From: Lophium mytilinum
Lineage: Eukaryota; Ascomycota; Dothideomycetes; Mytilinidiales; Mytilinidiaceae
Direction: 5' to 3'
Assembly: GCA_010093605.1 (NCBI GenBank)
Contig: MU004191.1
Location: 985,832 to 1,049,831 of the forward strand
Length of the DNA stretch: 64,000 nucleotides
Numbering within the stretch: the stretch's first letter is position 1; each line of letters starts with the position of its first letter. Position numbers and translations under genes: made by a program. Of the stretch, positions 11,081 to 22,432 are shown piece by piece. The notes beneath the pieces are model-generated. The model was not told the DNA's origin and ran no database searches. It saw nothing but the letters and a program-made list of their open reading frames with translations.

Positions 11081-14000
11081 CTACGTGATAACTCTCTTCT
11101 GCCTCTTCGGTGGGTCTGGGATCAGCTTGTTCAGCTTTCTAACCTCCGTCCACCGACTCAGCGTACCCAATTCTAAAATGCTCATCCGTCTAGTCTTTCC
11201 ACTCGGGTTCCCAATAATGACTGCCTTCCAGTCATCGATCCCGAGCCCTTTGACTTCAGTACCAAACTCCGGCACTGCAGTGGGTCGGCGCGTCCCGAAC
11301 GCGCCATTTGGAATAACTTGCACTGCCTTGAAGCGCCAGAGTGCGATCGTGAGCGCGATCGTCAGGAAGAGCAAAATGCCCGCTGTCACGCCTATCGAGG
11401 CTTGCGCGCCGATACGACGCGTGAGTATACCACCGACAGCAGTGGCAACTGCCGCTAGGAGGAAGCCGATGGTCTGGCTCAGGAAGATACCCGCTGAGAC
11501 GCGGGGGAAACTGGAGTAGTTTGTACGGCGCCTGCGGTCTTCGACGGCCATGCTTTGGAGGCGATGGCGTGTATTGACGCCAGGCTGCAGGTCGCAAACG
11601 TCGTATGCCTCCATGATCAGGCCATGACATTCTGCAGTGGCGAGAACGGAGAAGAAAGCGATGACCCCTGCGAAAACTATGGGGACCATGTAGGGGTACC
11701 GTCGACCAGCAGAAGAAACGGTGTACGCAACGCTAGCGGCAGGAAGGGCGAGCATGAACAGAATACGGCGGGCGAAATGGGAGGTCCAGACGACTTCACG
11801 TTCAAGGGTCATGCTGTCCGTTCGAGGTCCTCTTTTCCGTTCGCGGCTGAAGATGCCTGCTTTCGTGAGAGGAATGGCGAGAAGTGCGCCTATGGCTACG
11901 CTCATCACCCCGAGACCGACGTAGTCGGGATGCCATCGATAATCGCGGGAGAGCAAAGCTCCGAGCAGCTGCTGACATGAGCGAAGGTAACAGTTTAGAG
12001 TGGTATGCGTACCTACCACGATAACCAGCACGATCTGTGCGTATATCCAACCCAAGTAGAGTGCCAAAAAAGCGAAGCCCCATTGACAAATCATCAATGC
12101 CGAGAGTTTGACACCGGCCCATACCTCTTCAAACCAGTACTTTGGGCCTTGTGTGGATATGTGGAGTTTAACTTCCCCTTGCGATATCCGGCGCGTAATG
12201 AAGTTTTCATCTCGATTGTAGACGTCGGTTACAGATCTTCTGTACTGCGACCGTCTAGTCTCAGGGGCGAGTACGTTTAAGACCAAGACAGCCGCCATCA
12301 AGATTATAACGATGTAGAAGCCCCAATCAGGATCCAGATTCTGAATGATGCCGGCACCAATCTGAAACCCGATCGCCAGAGATCCAATAGAACACCATGA
12401 CCAGAGACCGAGCCACATACCCATGCCGCCTCCATGCCGCCGTACATCGTTGATAACGACAAGTTCTTGATGGGGTTTGTTGCTTTGGAGAGATACGCCG
12501 AAAAGGTCGAATAGCGTTGTAATGAAATTGACGTTTGCAAAGCCGAGGACAAGTCCTGAGATTCCACGGGAGAGAAGTAGACCAGTCTTGAAGATGTGGT
12601 TGTTGGGAGATCTTGGGCTTCCTACGACAATGGCCTGCGGGAATTGTAAAGGTAGGGCAATCGCCAAGGATCCGAGAATGTAGGGTTTACGGCCATGAAG
12701 GAGAGGTAGCGGCCACACAATGGCAGTAGACATTGCAAGTCCGAGGTAGAGACTTTGAAATCTATCAATGAGGATCTGGATTGAAACCCAGAAGAAGACT
12801 TACCACACATTTCCAAGGATCACTGTGTGAGTTTCGTCTGCCAACTGGTACTGAATTCGGGGAACTTCTCCAGCCTGTTTTCATTTAGTTTAAGTTCTGA
12901 GTGCCGTTTGAGGAACTGCCCACGTATATACCAATAACGACGCCTAATAGAGAAGTGTTGATGCATGCAATAGTGGCGACAATACGTTTCTTCGACGTGC
13001 TCCAGTTCCTTGCAACTGGTTGACGACGAGAATGTCTATGTATACCGTATCTATGAGCACGAAGCTGATCTCGAACCTCCATGCTTTTGGACTTCAAGTT
13101 TTGGCTGTATGCAGACGTGCCTGAGCTGCGCGCCAAGTCTGCGATTGGTACTGGTAGTCCGAACTCATCTTCGTCGGAGTCCAAGGGATTGTTTGAAGAC
13201 GAGGAGGAGGAGCTCTTTTGTCGCTGATGGTGTCTCCTGTGGGGCCGGCGACGCGAATGGCCACGATCGATATCAATGACTGTAGGCCGTCTTGTGGCGA
13301 AATCGACAACACGGTCAGGTGCATATGACACATCCTCCTCGAGCTCTGTGAATCGTGATGCACCGGCTGGTGGGACAGCCTTTTTCAAAATGCCGTCACC
13401 CGAACAAGTAGAGCAAGAATCGCAGCTACTGGAACGTCCAGAATACGACGAAGCTGACGAAGTGGGGATCGTAGAACTTGAGGCCTTGAGAGGTGATCCG
13501 ACAGCCATGAGATGCCACGCTCGAATGTTTGAAACCGTTCGTGCTGGTTTGGCGGCATCTTCAATGATATTAGCGACTTCATCCAACTTGCCCTGACCAG
13601 CCGCGTCTTCCAAAACGCGACTTGCTTCATCCATGAGGTCCTCGAACGCGTGGGTAGCATCTTCAAGTTTCCTGCGGGGTCTTCTCTCACCTCTTTCTGG
13701 AGACAACTGATCATCATGACTAGGAGACGCATTTGTGATTCCGAAAACGCGATCTGGCTTCGATCTGATCTTGTCCGGCGATGAGCACTCCTCAACGTAG
13801 TCTGTGAGCCCCTTGTAAGTGGCTGGAGACGTGATAGTTGGACTGGTAGTCTCTGAAACGACGATATTCGTCTTGTCACGTTGCAGACTTTGTGGAGAAG
13901 AGTTTCCAGACGAATCTTCGATTACAAGGACTGCGCCGCCTCCAACTGACTTCTCATCATTGATTTTCTTCGCCGTTTTTCTCTTGTTGGGTAATAAGCC

Positions 14001-14501
14001 TGCAGACGCGGCTGACGATAGTCGCTTTGTCAAAGGCGCATCGTTCGTTTTGCGACGGATAGATGAATCTGATCCGACAGATCTAGTGGCGAGCTTGGCT
14101 TGAGGGACAGTTATCGGGGTCGGCTTGGGTCCGAATGGTGGAGGAGAGCCATTCGAAGGGCTTGACACAGTGCTGCTACCAGGGAAACCTCCAGGGACCT
14201 TGTTATTGCGTGGTTGATCAGGTGTTTTGCCTGGAGGCGATTTCCCATCTAACCACGGAAGTCGGTTCCTTGAGATGCCAGGCTTGACAAGACCCCCTTT
14301 TGCGTTTTTCAATACGACCTCATGCTGGCTAGGTTTGACTTCTGGTTTCTTAGGCTGTACGGGCTTCGACGGGGAGCCGATTGAAGCGGTGGGTCTATTC
14401 CATGGCAAAGGCTGTCGAGGGCGTGTGGTCTTCAGTCTGCCGCGAGCTCCGTCTAACGATTGACCTGGAGATTCTGCGGCTGCTTTGGGCTCACTGGGCA
14501 T
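11081..14501 (-). CDS. MFS transporter with long disordered N-terminal extension
   Basis: Exons complement(12924-14501), (12804-12874), (12017-12752), (11081-11971) give 1,091 aa. Introns are 49, 51 and 45 nt. Residues 1-~500 are low-complexity, rich in Ser/Pro/Lys with poly-Ser and acidic patches. The first membrane helix (KKRIVATIACINTSLLG) closes exon 1 and continues across the intron as IYAGEVPRIQYQLADE, so the two large frames are one gene. The rest has about 12 membrane helices with an MFS loop motif (LLHGRKPY) and a long central loop. This architecture fits fungal MFS drug/polyamine-type carriers; the substrate is unknown. The 45-nt intron is in frame and stop-free, so an unspliced form would add 15 residues. 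Gene predictors may split this locus at 12,885. Confidence 0.8.
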
Positions 14502-15056
14502 GCCGATGGACCTGAGAAGGCAACGCCGGCACTTGTTTCGCCCGGCGGTCGAACTCTCTGCTGGAACTCTCCGAATGTTTGACCGTCAGGCTAATCTCTA
14601 TACACAGTCTCCGCGTATGAAATATAGAAATCGGTGGTGATTGTTTAGAGTTTGGTAGAAAGGTGGTAGGAGTGACTGTCGGTTGTAGGAAAAGGAAGAC
14701 TGGTTGTGAGAGGTGCTCGTCAAGACGCACAACTTCGGCGTCGTGAGAAGTGATAAGGAAAGGATGTGTTACAGGCCGCTTTGCGTCAGCCTAACGACCA
14801 AAGAAAATGGGCTTTGAGACAGTGACGTATGTGGCCAGCGCCGGGTTGACGCAAAGAGGCTGTTACTGACTATGAAGGAGACAGAGATGAGAAGAGGGTG
14901 CAGAAGCTCGGGGAGGTGAGATGGCTGTTTGTCATTTGTTTCGTGCCACCACCGCTCTTTCCCAACGATCCTAAAACGGAATGAGCGAAAGACTAGCCCC
15001 CGCATATTTCTCATGAACTTGAATCCTTTGATGCCGTAAGAAATGATATTTTAGGG
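14502..15056. other. Intergenic, promoter of the MFS gene and 3' end of the amidase
   Basis: No coding sequence or repeat that I can support. Confidence 0.5.
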
Positions 15057-16959
15057 CTATAACGCTTCGAGAATAGTTTTCGTCATAGCAAGAACCTTTT
15101 CTTCTTCAAGTCTTCTCGCTATCAGTTGCAAACTCACAGGCATACCATGTACTAGATCTTTGTTATCTAGTGTAGGGAGAGTTAGCGAATGCAGATTCAT
15201 AGACATGTATTCTGCATCGGGAGCTCACATTCGTCTCGAATTTCCTTATCTGTCTCAGTCATGGGTTGGTAGTCAGAACCATACTGGTCTACCTCTTTAT
15301 TTGCTTTCACGCGGCAAGGGAAAGATACAGCGGAATAGTCAAGGACGTTAAAGGTCCCAGTGTAGCCCACATGCTTAAACTTCCCACTTTCAACGGATGC
15401 GTACGGGGTAGTTGGGCCTAGAGAAGACATTAGTACCGCGTTCTCTAGTTGCTTTAAGATAGCCTAAATGAGTTACCCAGAAGAGCGTCGACGCCATGAC
15501 AGTTCCATTGGTCGAGATATGCTTTTTGAAAGTCGGTTCGCTCTAAGTGCAGCTGCCACATCTCGTGAACGCCCATCTCTGAAGCAAGTTCATAGCCACT
15601 CATCTCTGGTCGGAAAGGTTCATCGGTAGGCTTCAGGATATGGCGCACGGATTTACCGCCATCTGCGACGAACATTCGTTGCTGTCGTGCACTGTGAGAG
15701 ATGGTACTGCGACATCAGAATTGCTGCTTACTATAAGGCTGACGGCCTGCTTGTGCGTACTCGTGTCCCAATCTATAAGTTCATGTCCCGCTTTCTTTAG
15801 CTTTTCCACGGTTTCTCGCAACGCACGCTGCACTGGTGGAGTCGGCGTGACCATCCCATCATTCCAGATCACCCCAATTTTCAGCTTTAACTTGGGCTCG
15901 ACAAGGCGCCATGGAATCGGAAGACATTTTGGGTCATGCATCCAGGGCTCAAGCCCGACAACTGTCTTTGAGAAAAGCACTATATCATCAAGGGTCTTTC
16001 CCATAGGTCCGTTGACGCTAGCAACCGCCTCCTGACCCGCAAGTCCAGAACGCGCACGCAGAGTCGGGAAACGGCCGAGAGATGGACGTAGTGTGAAAAT
16101 ACCAGTACATGCTGCAGGTATTCGAAGGGATCCGCCTAAATTCGGTCAATTTGAGTTCCAACCGCTCTCAGTATTATCAAAAGCTAGAACTTACCTATAT
16201 CGGTTCCTATCCCAAGAGGACTTCCACCGAAGACGATCAACGCCGACTCACCCCCAGAGGAGCCCCCTGAGGTTAGTGCCCGATTCAATGGGTTTACAGT
16301 CCGCCCGAAAACGTTGTTCACTGTCTCTGCGATCATCATGGCCGTTGGAACGTTCGTTTTGACATAGAACACAGCACCGGCGTCACGGAGCAGCTCTACT
16401 AAGGTGCTATTGTATGTCTGCGGGTCATCCACCCATGACGTGAAGCCCACTGTGCTGTCCTTTCCAACTATGTTGAAGTTGTCCTTCAGCGATATTGGCA
16501 GACCGTGGAGGGGTCCAATTGTTTTTCCAGTCTTTGCAAGATGTTTGTCTAGGGCCTTTGCGGTCTCAACTGCTTCATCGAAGAATGCCTCACTTAGGCA
16601 GTTCGTCTAGAGACAGGCACTGGCCATCAGTAAAGGCCATAATCGCCGAATCTGCAGTTTCTATAACGTACAAGCTGATGAGCCGCTGCCGCCCTCTTGC
16701 AAAAAGCCTTGGTAACATGCTCGGATGACCACGCTTTGCTGGCAATCTTCTCAAGCAGCGCTGACGCAGTGGTTGAGGTTATTTCCAATTCCTCCGGAGT
16801 GAACCATTTGGACTCTGCGGGAAACTGGGATACATCCAGCTGTGTCTCTGGAGGGAGAATGTCGGTAGGGATGCGAAATGCAGGTGGAATTGACTGCGTC
16901 AGTGCGGCGCGTTTAGCGGAGGCCTTTTTTGCCCACACCGTCTCATCGACTACAGCCAT
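15057..16959 (-). CDS. Acetamidase-type amidase (amidase-signature family)
   Basis: Six exons, complement(16672-16959, 16195-16606, 15732-16135, 15477-15681, 15229-15417, 15057-15166), give 535 aa, the usual length for fungal AmdS-like enzymes. All five introns (50-65 nt) have GT/AG ends and correct phase. The catalytic Ser-cisSer-Lys triad is present: Lys in ISLKDNFN, cis-Ser in TSGGSSGGE, and the nucleophile Ser in GTDIGGSLR, a motif rebuilt exactly across intron 2. The enzyme hydrolyses amides to acid plus ammonia; small aliphatic amides or fatty-acid amides are possible substrates. Its promoter faces a Dal5-type permease, which suggests use of an imported amide or ureide as nitrogen source (inference). 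Confidence 0.9.
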
Positions 16960-17572
16960 CTTTCCCTCAGGCTTTCGCGTGGTGTTTGTCTCTCAATTGA
17001 TCGCAAGGCGCGTTCTTATACCGCTTTGGACGGAGCAAACATCTGTATGTATTCTATGTGGTCCCTGGGTGGCGAGGTGACCCCTCAAAAGAACCCCATT
17101 CGTTCCCCACTTACACCACCTTTAGATGCCCCGGATCCCATGCCGTGCTGATTGCAACCCTTCTGCCGATCAAGCGCTACGATTACATATAGCATGAAAG
17201 CCGCGTGATGCCTGCATGTTTGGCTCTTATCGCAAACCTTACTCCTCTTTTTCGGCTTCAACGTGCCGATTTCTGAATTGTCGAGCCGTAGGCCAGATTT
17301 CTGTACGGGCCCATTGGGTACTCGCTCTGTGACATCTGCCGAATATCAGAACACCATCGAGGAAGACCTGGGCCTTGGCAGTGTCGGCTTTCCGTGTTCC
17401 TATCTTTCTCGTATTCTATCAGGGAAGCGCATACCTAAATCAGACTTTGACCTCTTTGACGACCTGTGACCCTGATGCCAGGGTAGTCTGTCGCGATTAT
17501 AAACTACTTGAAAGGCCCACCCAGTTCAGTCTTCTGGCTAGTGCTTCAGGTGTCTACCGAGCAATCGCCAAA
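16960..17572. promoter_or_regulatory. Divergent promoter with GATA sites
   Basis: The 613-bp region separates the amidase (-) and permease (+) start codons. HGATAR sites for AreA/NIT2-type nitrogen regulators are visible as reverse complements at 17227-17232 (ttatcg), 17400-17405 (ctatct) and 17416-17421 (ctatca). Two lie within 25 nt of each other, about 155 nt before the permease ATG. Nitrogen control is inference; single GATA sites are common by chance. Confidence 0.45.
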
Positions 17573-19264
17573 ATGGGTTCCAAATTTATGGACTACCTGC
17601 GCGGCACGCAGAATAAGCCAGGTGAAAGAGCGCTGGTCCAGAAGCTCGATTTCTTCATCCTTACGTTCTGTTGCCTCATGTACTTTTTGAACTACGTTTG
17701 TACACGCATTGTCCGGTCACTGATACTTTAAACTAACGCTTATGTAGCTTGATCGATCTAATTTGGCGAATGCATATCTCTCTGGGATGAAGGAAGACCT
17801 GAATTTCAAAGGCAATCAGTTCAATCAAATCAATACTGTCTTCACGGTTGGGTAAGTCAAGTTAATTTTACGCTTCTTGCCGTATGTACTCGAGTGCCAA
17901 TACCTGTCAGATACACGATTGGCCAAGTGCCGTGCAATGTTGCACTTTACTACATCAAACCGCGAATTTTCTTCCCGTCCATGATGGTCATCTGGGCTGG
18001 CCTGACCATGTGCACTGCCGCTGTCCACAATCCCCAGGGGATCATGGCAATCCGGTTCTTCCAAGCCATTGCAGAATCCAGTACTTTTGTAGGCACCCAC
18101 TACATTCTAGGCTCGTGGTACACAGAGAAAGAACTCGGCAAACGCAGCGGTATTTTCACTGCCTCTGGCTTAGCTGGAACTATGATCGGCGGCTTCATTC
18201 AAACCGGGATCAACTCCAGCATGGATGGACTGAGTGGATTGGCAGGATGGCGATGGCTCTTCATCGTAAAAATTCCATCATCCCGGGCTTCTTATTCCCA
18301 CCTGCTAATACACCCCCTAGATCGATGGCATAATCACCCTTCCAGTCGCGCTCTACGGCTTCTTCTTCTTCCCCGACACTCCTAGTACCACCACAGCCCC
18401 CTACTTCAGCGCCGACGAAAAAGCCCTTGCCCTATCCCGCGTCCCCGAAGTCGACGAACGCACACCCATCTCCCTCTCCTTCCTCAAGCGCTGTTTCCGC
18501 TCATGGTACTGGTACGGCTTCGTAATGCTCTGGATCATAGCCGGCGAAACAGAGTCCTTCTCCTCCAACTCCCTCCTCGGCCGTACGCATTCCCCCCTTG
18601 TGTTAGCCACCCCCTACCTCATCGTGCTAAACCCCCTCGCAGTCTACATGAAAGCCAACCCCACGCACAAATACACCCGCGCTCAGCTAAACGACTACCC
18701 CACCGGCGTGCCCGCCGTCGGCATCATCTCAACCCTCTTCTGGGCCACCCTGACCGACTTCTGGGGCGGCAAGCGCTATCTCGTCGGCTACTGGATCGGG
18801 ATCACAGGCGTCGTAACGTCCGCCATGATCCTCGCCCCGGGCGCGAGCACCGCCGTGCACTTCGGCGCGTACTACTGGGCGGGTTCTGTGTACGCGTGCC
18901 AAGCGACGTTCTTCGCGTGGGCGAACGATGTGCTGCGGTACGAGGAGGACTCGCTGCGCGCGGTGGTGATTGCGAGTATGAATATGGGGAGTAATGCCGT
19001 GAATGCGTGGTGGAGTATCATCTTCTATTCGGCGGACCAGGCGCCGCAGTTTACGGTAAGTATCCGATTGCTTTTGAGCTTTTCGAGAGGAGGTTACTGA
19101 TTTTAGTGCAGAGAGGTATGTGGGCAATGATCGCCACGTCGATTGCGCTCGCGGTCTGGACGACGGGGATGCTGTATATGACGGTTCGCGAGGAGAAGAA
19201 GAGGGTGTTAACTCGCGCAGAAAGTATACCAGGGAAATCGGAGGTTGTGGAGGAGAAAGTTTGA
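17573..19264 (+). CDS. Dal5-type MFS permease (anion:cation symporter family)
   Basis: Exons 17573-17695, 17748-17851, 17911-18265, 18321-18582, 18643-19055 and 19112-19264 give 469 aa. The junctions restore FLNY-LDRSNLANAY, VFTVGYTIGQVP and FSSNSLLGLYMKANPTHKY, which are landmarks of the allantoate/pantothenate/nicotinate (Dal5/Tna1) permeases of the plasma membrane. About 12 helices are present. The first donor is GTTTGT, a tolerated variant. Intron 4 (18583-18642, 60 nt) is in frame and stop-free, so retention would insert 20 residues into a loop. Substrate cannot be read from sequence: allantoate, ureidosuccinate, a vitamin acid or a dipeptide are all possible. Divergent pairing with the amidase argues for an amide or ureide. 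Confidence 0.88.
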
Positions 19265-19776
19265 GGATACCTTACCTACTACACTCAAATACGCTACATA
19301 TATCTACCCAGCCTTTGGCATTCGATTCTAAAGAAGAGCATACGCCGCGCTCGCGAGTTTCTGGAGTTGCCCCCTTTGGAAGAGACCAGTCAAAAAGGCC
19401 CTGCATGTTATCAAGAAGTGCAAACGGGAGCACCTCCGATTTCTAGGAATAGTTAACATCACAGAATTAGCTTACCAAAGACTCCCATAGGTGGGGATAG
19501 AGGCGAGCATACGTGAAATCAGGGGACGTAGTCAGCCATGAACGGACGGCGATCAAATATCTTATTCTCAAGTAGTGTCAAGCCTGATCTTGATCAGCTA
19601 TATAACGTTTATAACGCCGTGGGCCCCGTCCTATGCATGAGCCTCTCGCCGAGAACGCCGAATCCCACATTGTTAGTTTCAAATGACGCCACACCATGCA
19701 AGCTCTGTCATCCGGAACCTCTATCGAAAATCACCGCGAGTGCCTCTAATTTCCTTTTTCAAACCATTCAAGCTGA
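19265..19776. other. Intergenic, convergent 3' ends
   Basis: Lies between the permease and the Clr2-like gene, which converge. Nothing else is supported. Confidence 0.5.
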
Positions 19777-21791
19777 CTAATTACCCCATCCTGCATTCCC
19801 GAATCCTTGAGCAAATCCGCTCAACGGGTCTGCATCTATACCATCTAGATTCAGGTAGTCGTCCAGCATAGCAACGTCGCCTGACAGCGCTGGCTGATGT
19901 TGTTGCTGCAGTGGCTGTGGAGGTGGAGGAGGTGGTGGATCAATCCCATCTACGACATTCGTTCCGTGTGGCACAGCACCTCCAAAGGCGCTTACACGTT
20001 GGTCGATCCTGTTGAGTGCGTTGGAGCTATCGCCTCTGCTATTCATCCACGTGCCGACGTCGCCATTGCCTCTCACTACCTCGGCGCGGCAATCTGAATC
20101 CGGCTGAAGGATTGGGGCCAGCATGCTGGACTCGTACCAGCGGCCTTTGATGTCTGTTATTTCAACACGGGCCTGAGGAGAGACGAGGTTCCAAAGGCCG
20201 TACGAGCCGAGGGCCGGGAGGGTAAGGCTATTGCGCCAACGGAGATCTTCGCGGACACGAAGGGGGAGAGCTGAGAAGTTCGGGATATCCGGTACTTGTG
20301 TGCGCGATGGAGACGTGCGCGAGATGAAGGTATAGACGTCGCCGACGAAGTATGCGACGGTTGGGGTAGGTAAAGGAACGGCAGATGAAGATGTGGTTTG
20401 GGGCTGGCGCCGCTCGAGAATCGCAGTCACGATCATGATGTCGCTACCGCTCCCTATGCGGAGACGGACAGGCTCGCCGGCCCATATCTTTTCGGCACCT
20501 AGGTACATACCGTTGAAGTAGCGTTCTTCAAATCCGTTTTGAGTGACCGAGGTTCGCAGAAGCTCGAAAGGCGTATAAGTCCCGTCGATGGCCTTCGCAC
20601 CGAGGATGGAAGCATCGACCTCGACATCACCGCCGTGGCCGTACTTTTCAGTCAGCAGGCCATGCCAGTCGACTTGTTGGTAGAGTAACGAGCGACTTAG
20701 CAGGTATGGGGTGGTGCATGGAGGAGCAGACCACGCAAGCCAGGGGCGGAGAAGACTCTCTTGGTCTATGATTGAAGTGTGCGGGTGTTGCAGGGGGTGC
20801 GAGAGAGGCTGAATCAGGTAGTTTCGTAGCTCTGTCTGCATCCACCGCCGTATTATGACTCCTAAGCCCCAGGCACTGCCGCGATTGTGCCAAACAAGCT
20901 CACCAGATCGGAATATGAATCTGTTGTACTCAGCATCAAACTGCTGATCACGAGATCGAGGTTGTGGGAGCGGAGACGGCGTGGGTGCAGTCACTCGCTG
21001 GGCCAAGGAGTTAGTACGTATGTGTCCATCGAGAGGATTCGGAGTCGAGGGCTTGGAAGTGGTGGGCTGTGAAGGATTGATGCTCATCCTACGCACGTTC
21101 TCCGAGAGGGCTGCCTTTCCAATAGCAGGCGATTTTGTGGAACCCTCCTCCTTCTTGATGCTGGGAGCTGGAGTGGAGGCTTTTTCTTTGTCCTTTGCTG
21201 TCTTGTCTCCCTCTATCTCCTCTGGGCAACATATCTTGCAAGAGCAATTGTCTTGGTCTCCATCCTTATCCGTCGTCAGCCAAAGGAGGTGAGGGAAGAA
21301 GTCTGCAGGGCTTCTGAAGCGCTTTCTCGGCCCCATGGGGTGGCCATATAGGTACGCATCTTGACGGTCATGACCGCCTCCGGAATGGTTCTTGGAACGG
21401 TGGGATCTGTTGCCTTCGCCAACGGGCCCGCTAGACTTGATGTGCTCGTAGAGGCGGTAGTTCTCTGGGAATTCGTATAGGATGCTTGTGGTGGCCTTGT
21501 CTGGAGTGGGTGAGCGAGTGCTATGAATGGGGAAGAATCGAGCCTAGAATACATACCTTTGTCTTGCGGACTTCCGATCTCCCTCATGAGCATGCCTGCA
21601 AGCTTTCTCCGCCAGTCCATGTGCTTGACTTCCTGGGGCCCCAACTCGCGGTAGTAGTCTTGCATGCCCTTTGCGTCTGGCGTTCTGTCGAGCTGCTCTT
21701 TAGTAGGTCCATTCTGCTGCTTGCCCGTCCGCGTAGGTATTTCTGTCTTGCCGTCGGAGCGCGCAATGTGGAGGGGATAAAATCGTGTCAT
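19777..21791 (-). CDS. clr2: Clr2-type transcription-silencing protein
   Basis: Exons complement(21557-21791) and complement(19777-21500) give 652 aa; the 56-nt intron has a GTATGT donor and CTCCAG acceptor. The first exon starts MTRFYPLHIARSDG. The second carries the segment ending in YGHPMGPRKRFRSPADFFPH, a hallmark of the Clr2 N-terminal silencing domain, followed by a Cys-rich CSCKICC site. After a Ser/Pro linker comes a C-terminal domain (FIFRSGELVWHN... through the WNLVSPQARVEI region) matching the Clr2 family. In fission yeast Clr2 belongs to SHREC, a histone-deacetylase/remodeller complex acting at heterochromatin. The tail contains poly-Pro/Gln. Divergently transcribed from an SNF2-PHD remodeller. 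The family call is by recognition; conservation of SHREC function here is inference. Confidence 0.82.
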
Positions 21792-22432
21792 GATGCTGGC
21801 ATGGCTGGGAGTGCTCTTTCTGAGAGGTGAGGCGCGTTTGCTGGAGGACCTTCAAGTCTCGGGGAAAGGTCGTCGTACGTACAACCTCCGAAAACGTAGA
21901 TGCAGCAGGCAATCAGGCTGTGCAGTCTAAGGGCAAGCTACAGCGAGATTTCTTACCGCTTGGGGTGGCTTGAATGAGGTTCACGACTGTCCAGAAGAGT
22001 TGTGGTGGCGTTCGAATAAAGCGGTGGTTGAAGTATGCTTGGCACCATTTATCCAAACGCGTGAATGCGCGACTGAGGTCCCGTCCCATCCCTCCGCCGC
22101 AGAAAACCCCCCTCAGCACCCACCACTGGACTTCCGTCTCGCTGCAGACAGGCTCGGGGCGAAATAGATTTCAGTTCACCAACAGCGCTATAGACAGGCT
22201 GCTGCCCCTGGTTTGCTGGCTGCGCGTAACCATTTCTTACTTACATTCCACTTTGACAGCGGCGGGTCCTTCCTGGCCTCTTTTCACTACCTCGCCCATG
22301 TATCACTAGAACTTCACCTCTCTCGCGTCCCCGACCTTCCGCCGAACCCCCGAGCTGCTCGCCTAGAGGCTGACCTCCGTCACCACCTTTTCACTCTCCG
22401 CAACAGCCTCCTTCGCTACATCCACTCCCACG
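21792..22432. promoter_or_regulatory. Bidirectional promoter of two chromatin genes
   Basis: The 641-bp region lies between the start codons of the Clr2-like (-) and SNF2-PHD (+) genes. Pyrimidine-rich tracts precede the + start. No TATA box is evident. The small open frames here are not credible. Confidence 0.4.

Noticed and set aside
12885-14501. A separate 538-aa gene ending at 12885
   Set aside because: Its last residues read through a splice donor; joined to the next exon it supplies the first MFS helix.
16960-19264. Nitrogen-related secondary-metabolite cluster
   Set aside because: Only an amidase and a permease are present; no backbone synthase, tailoring enzymes or cluster regulator is nearby.
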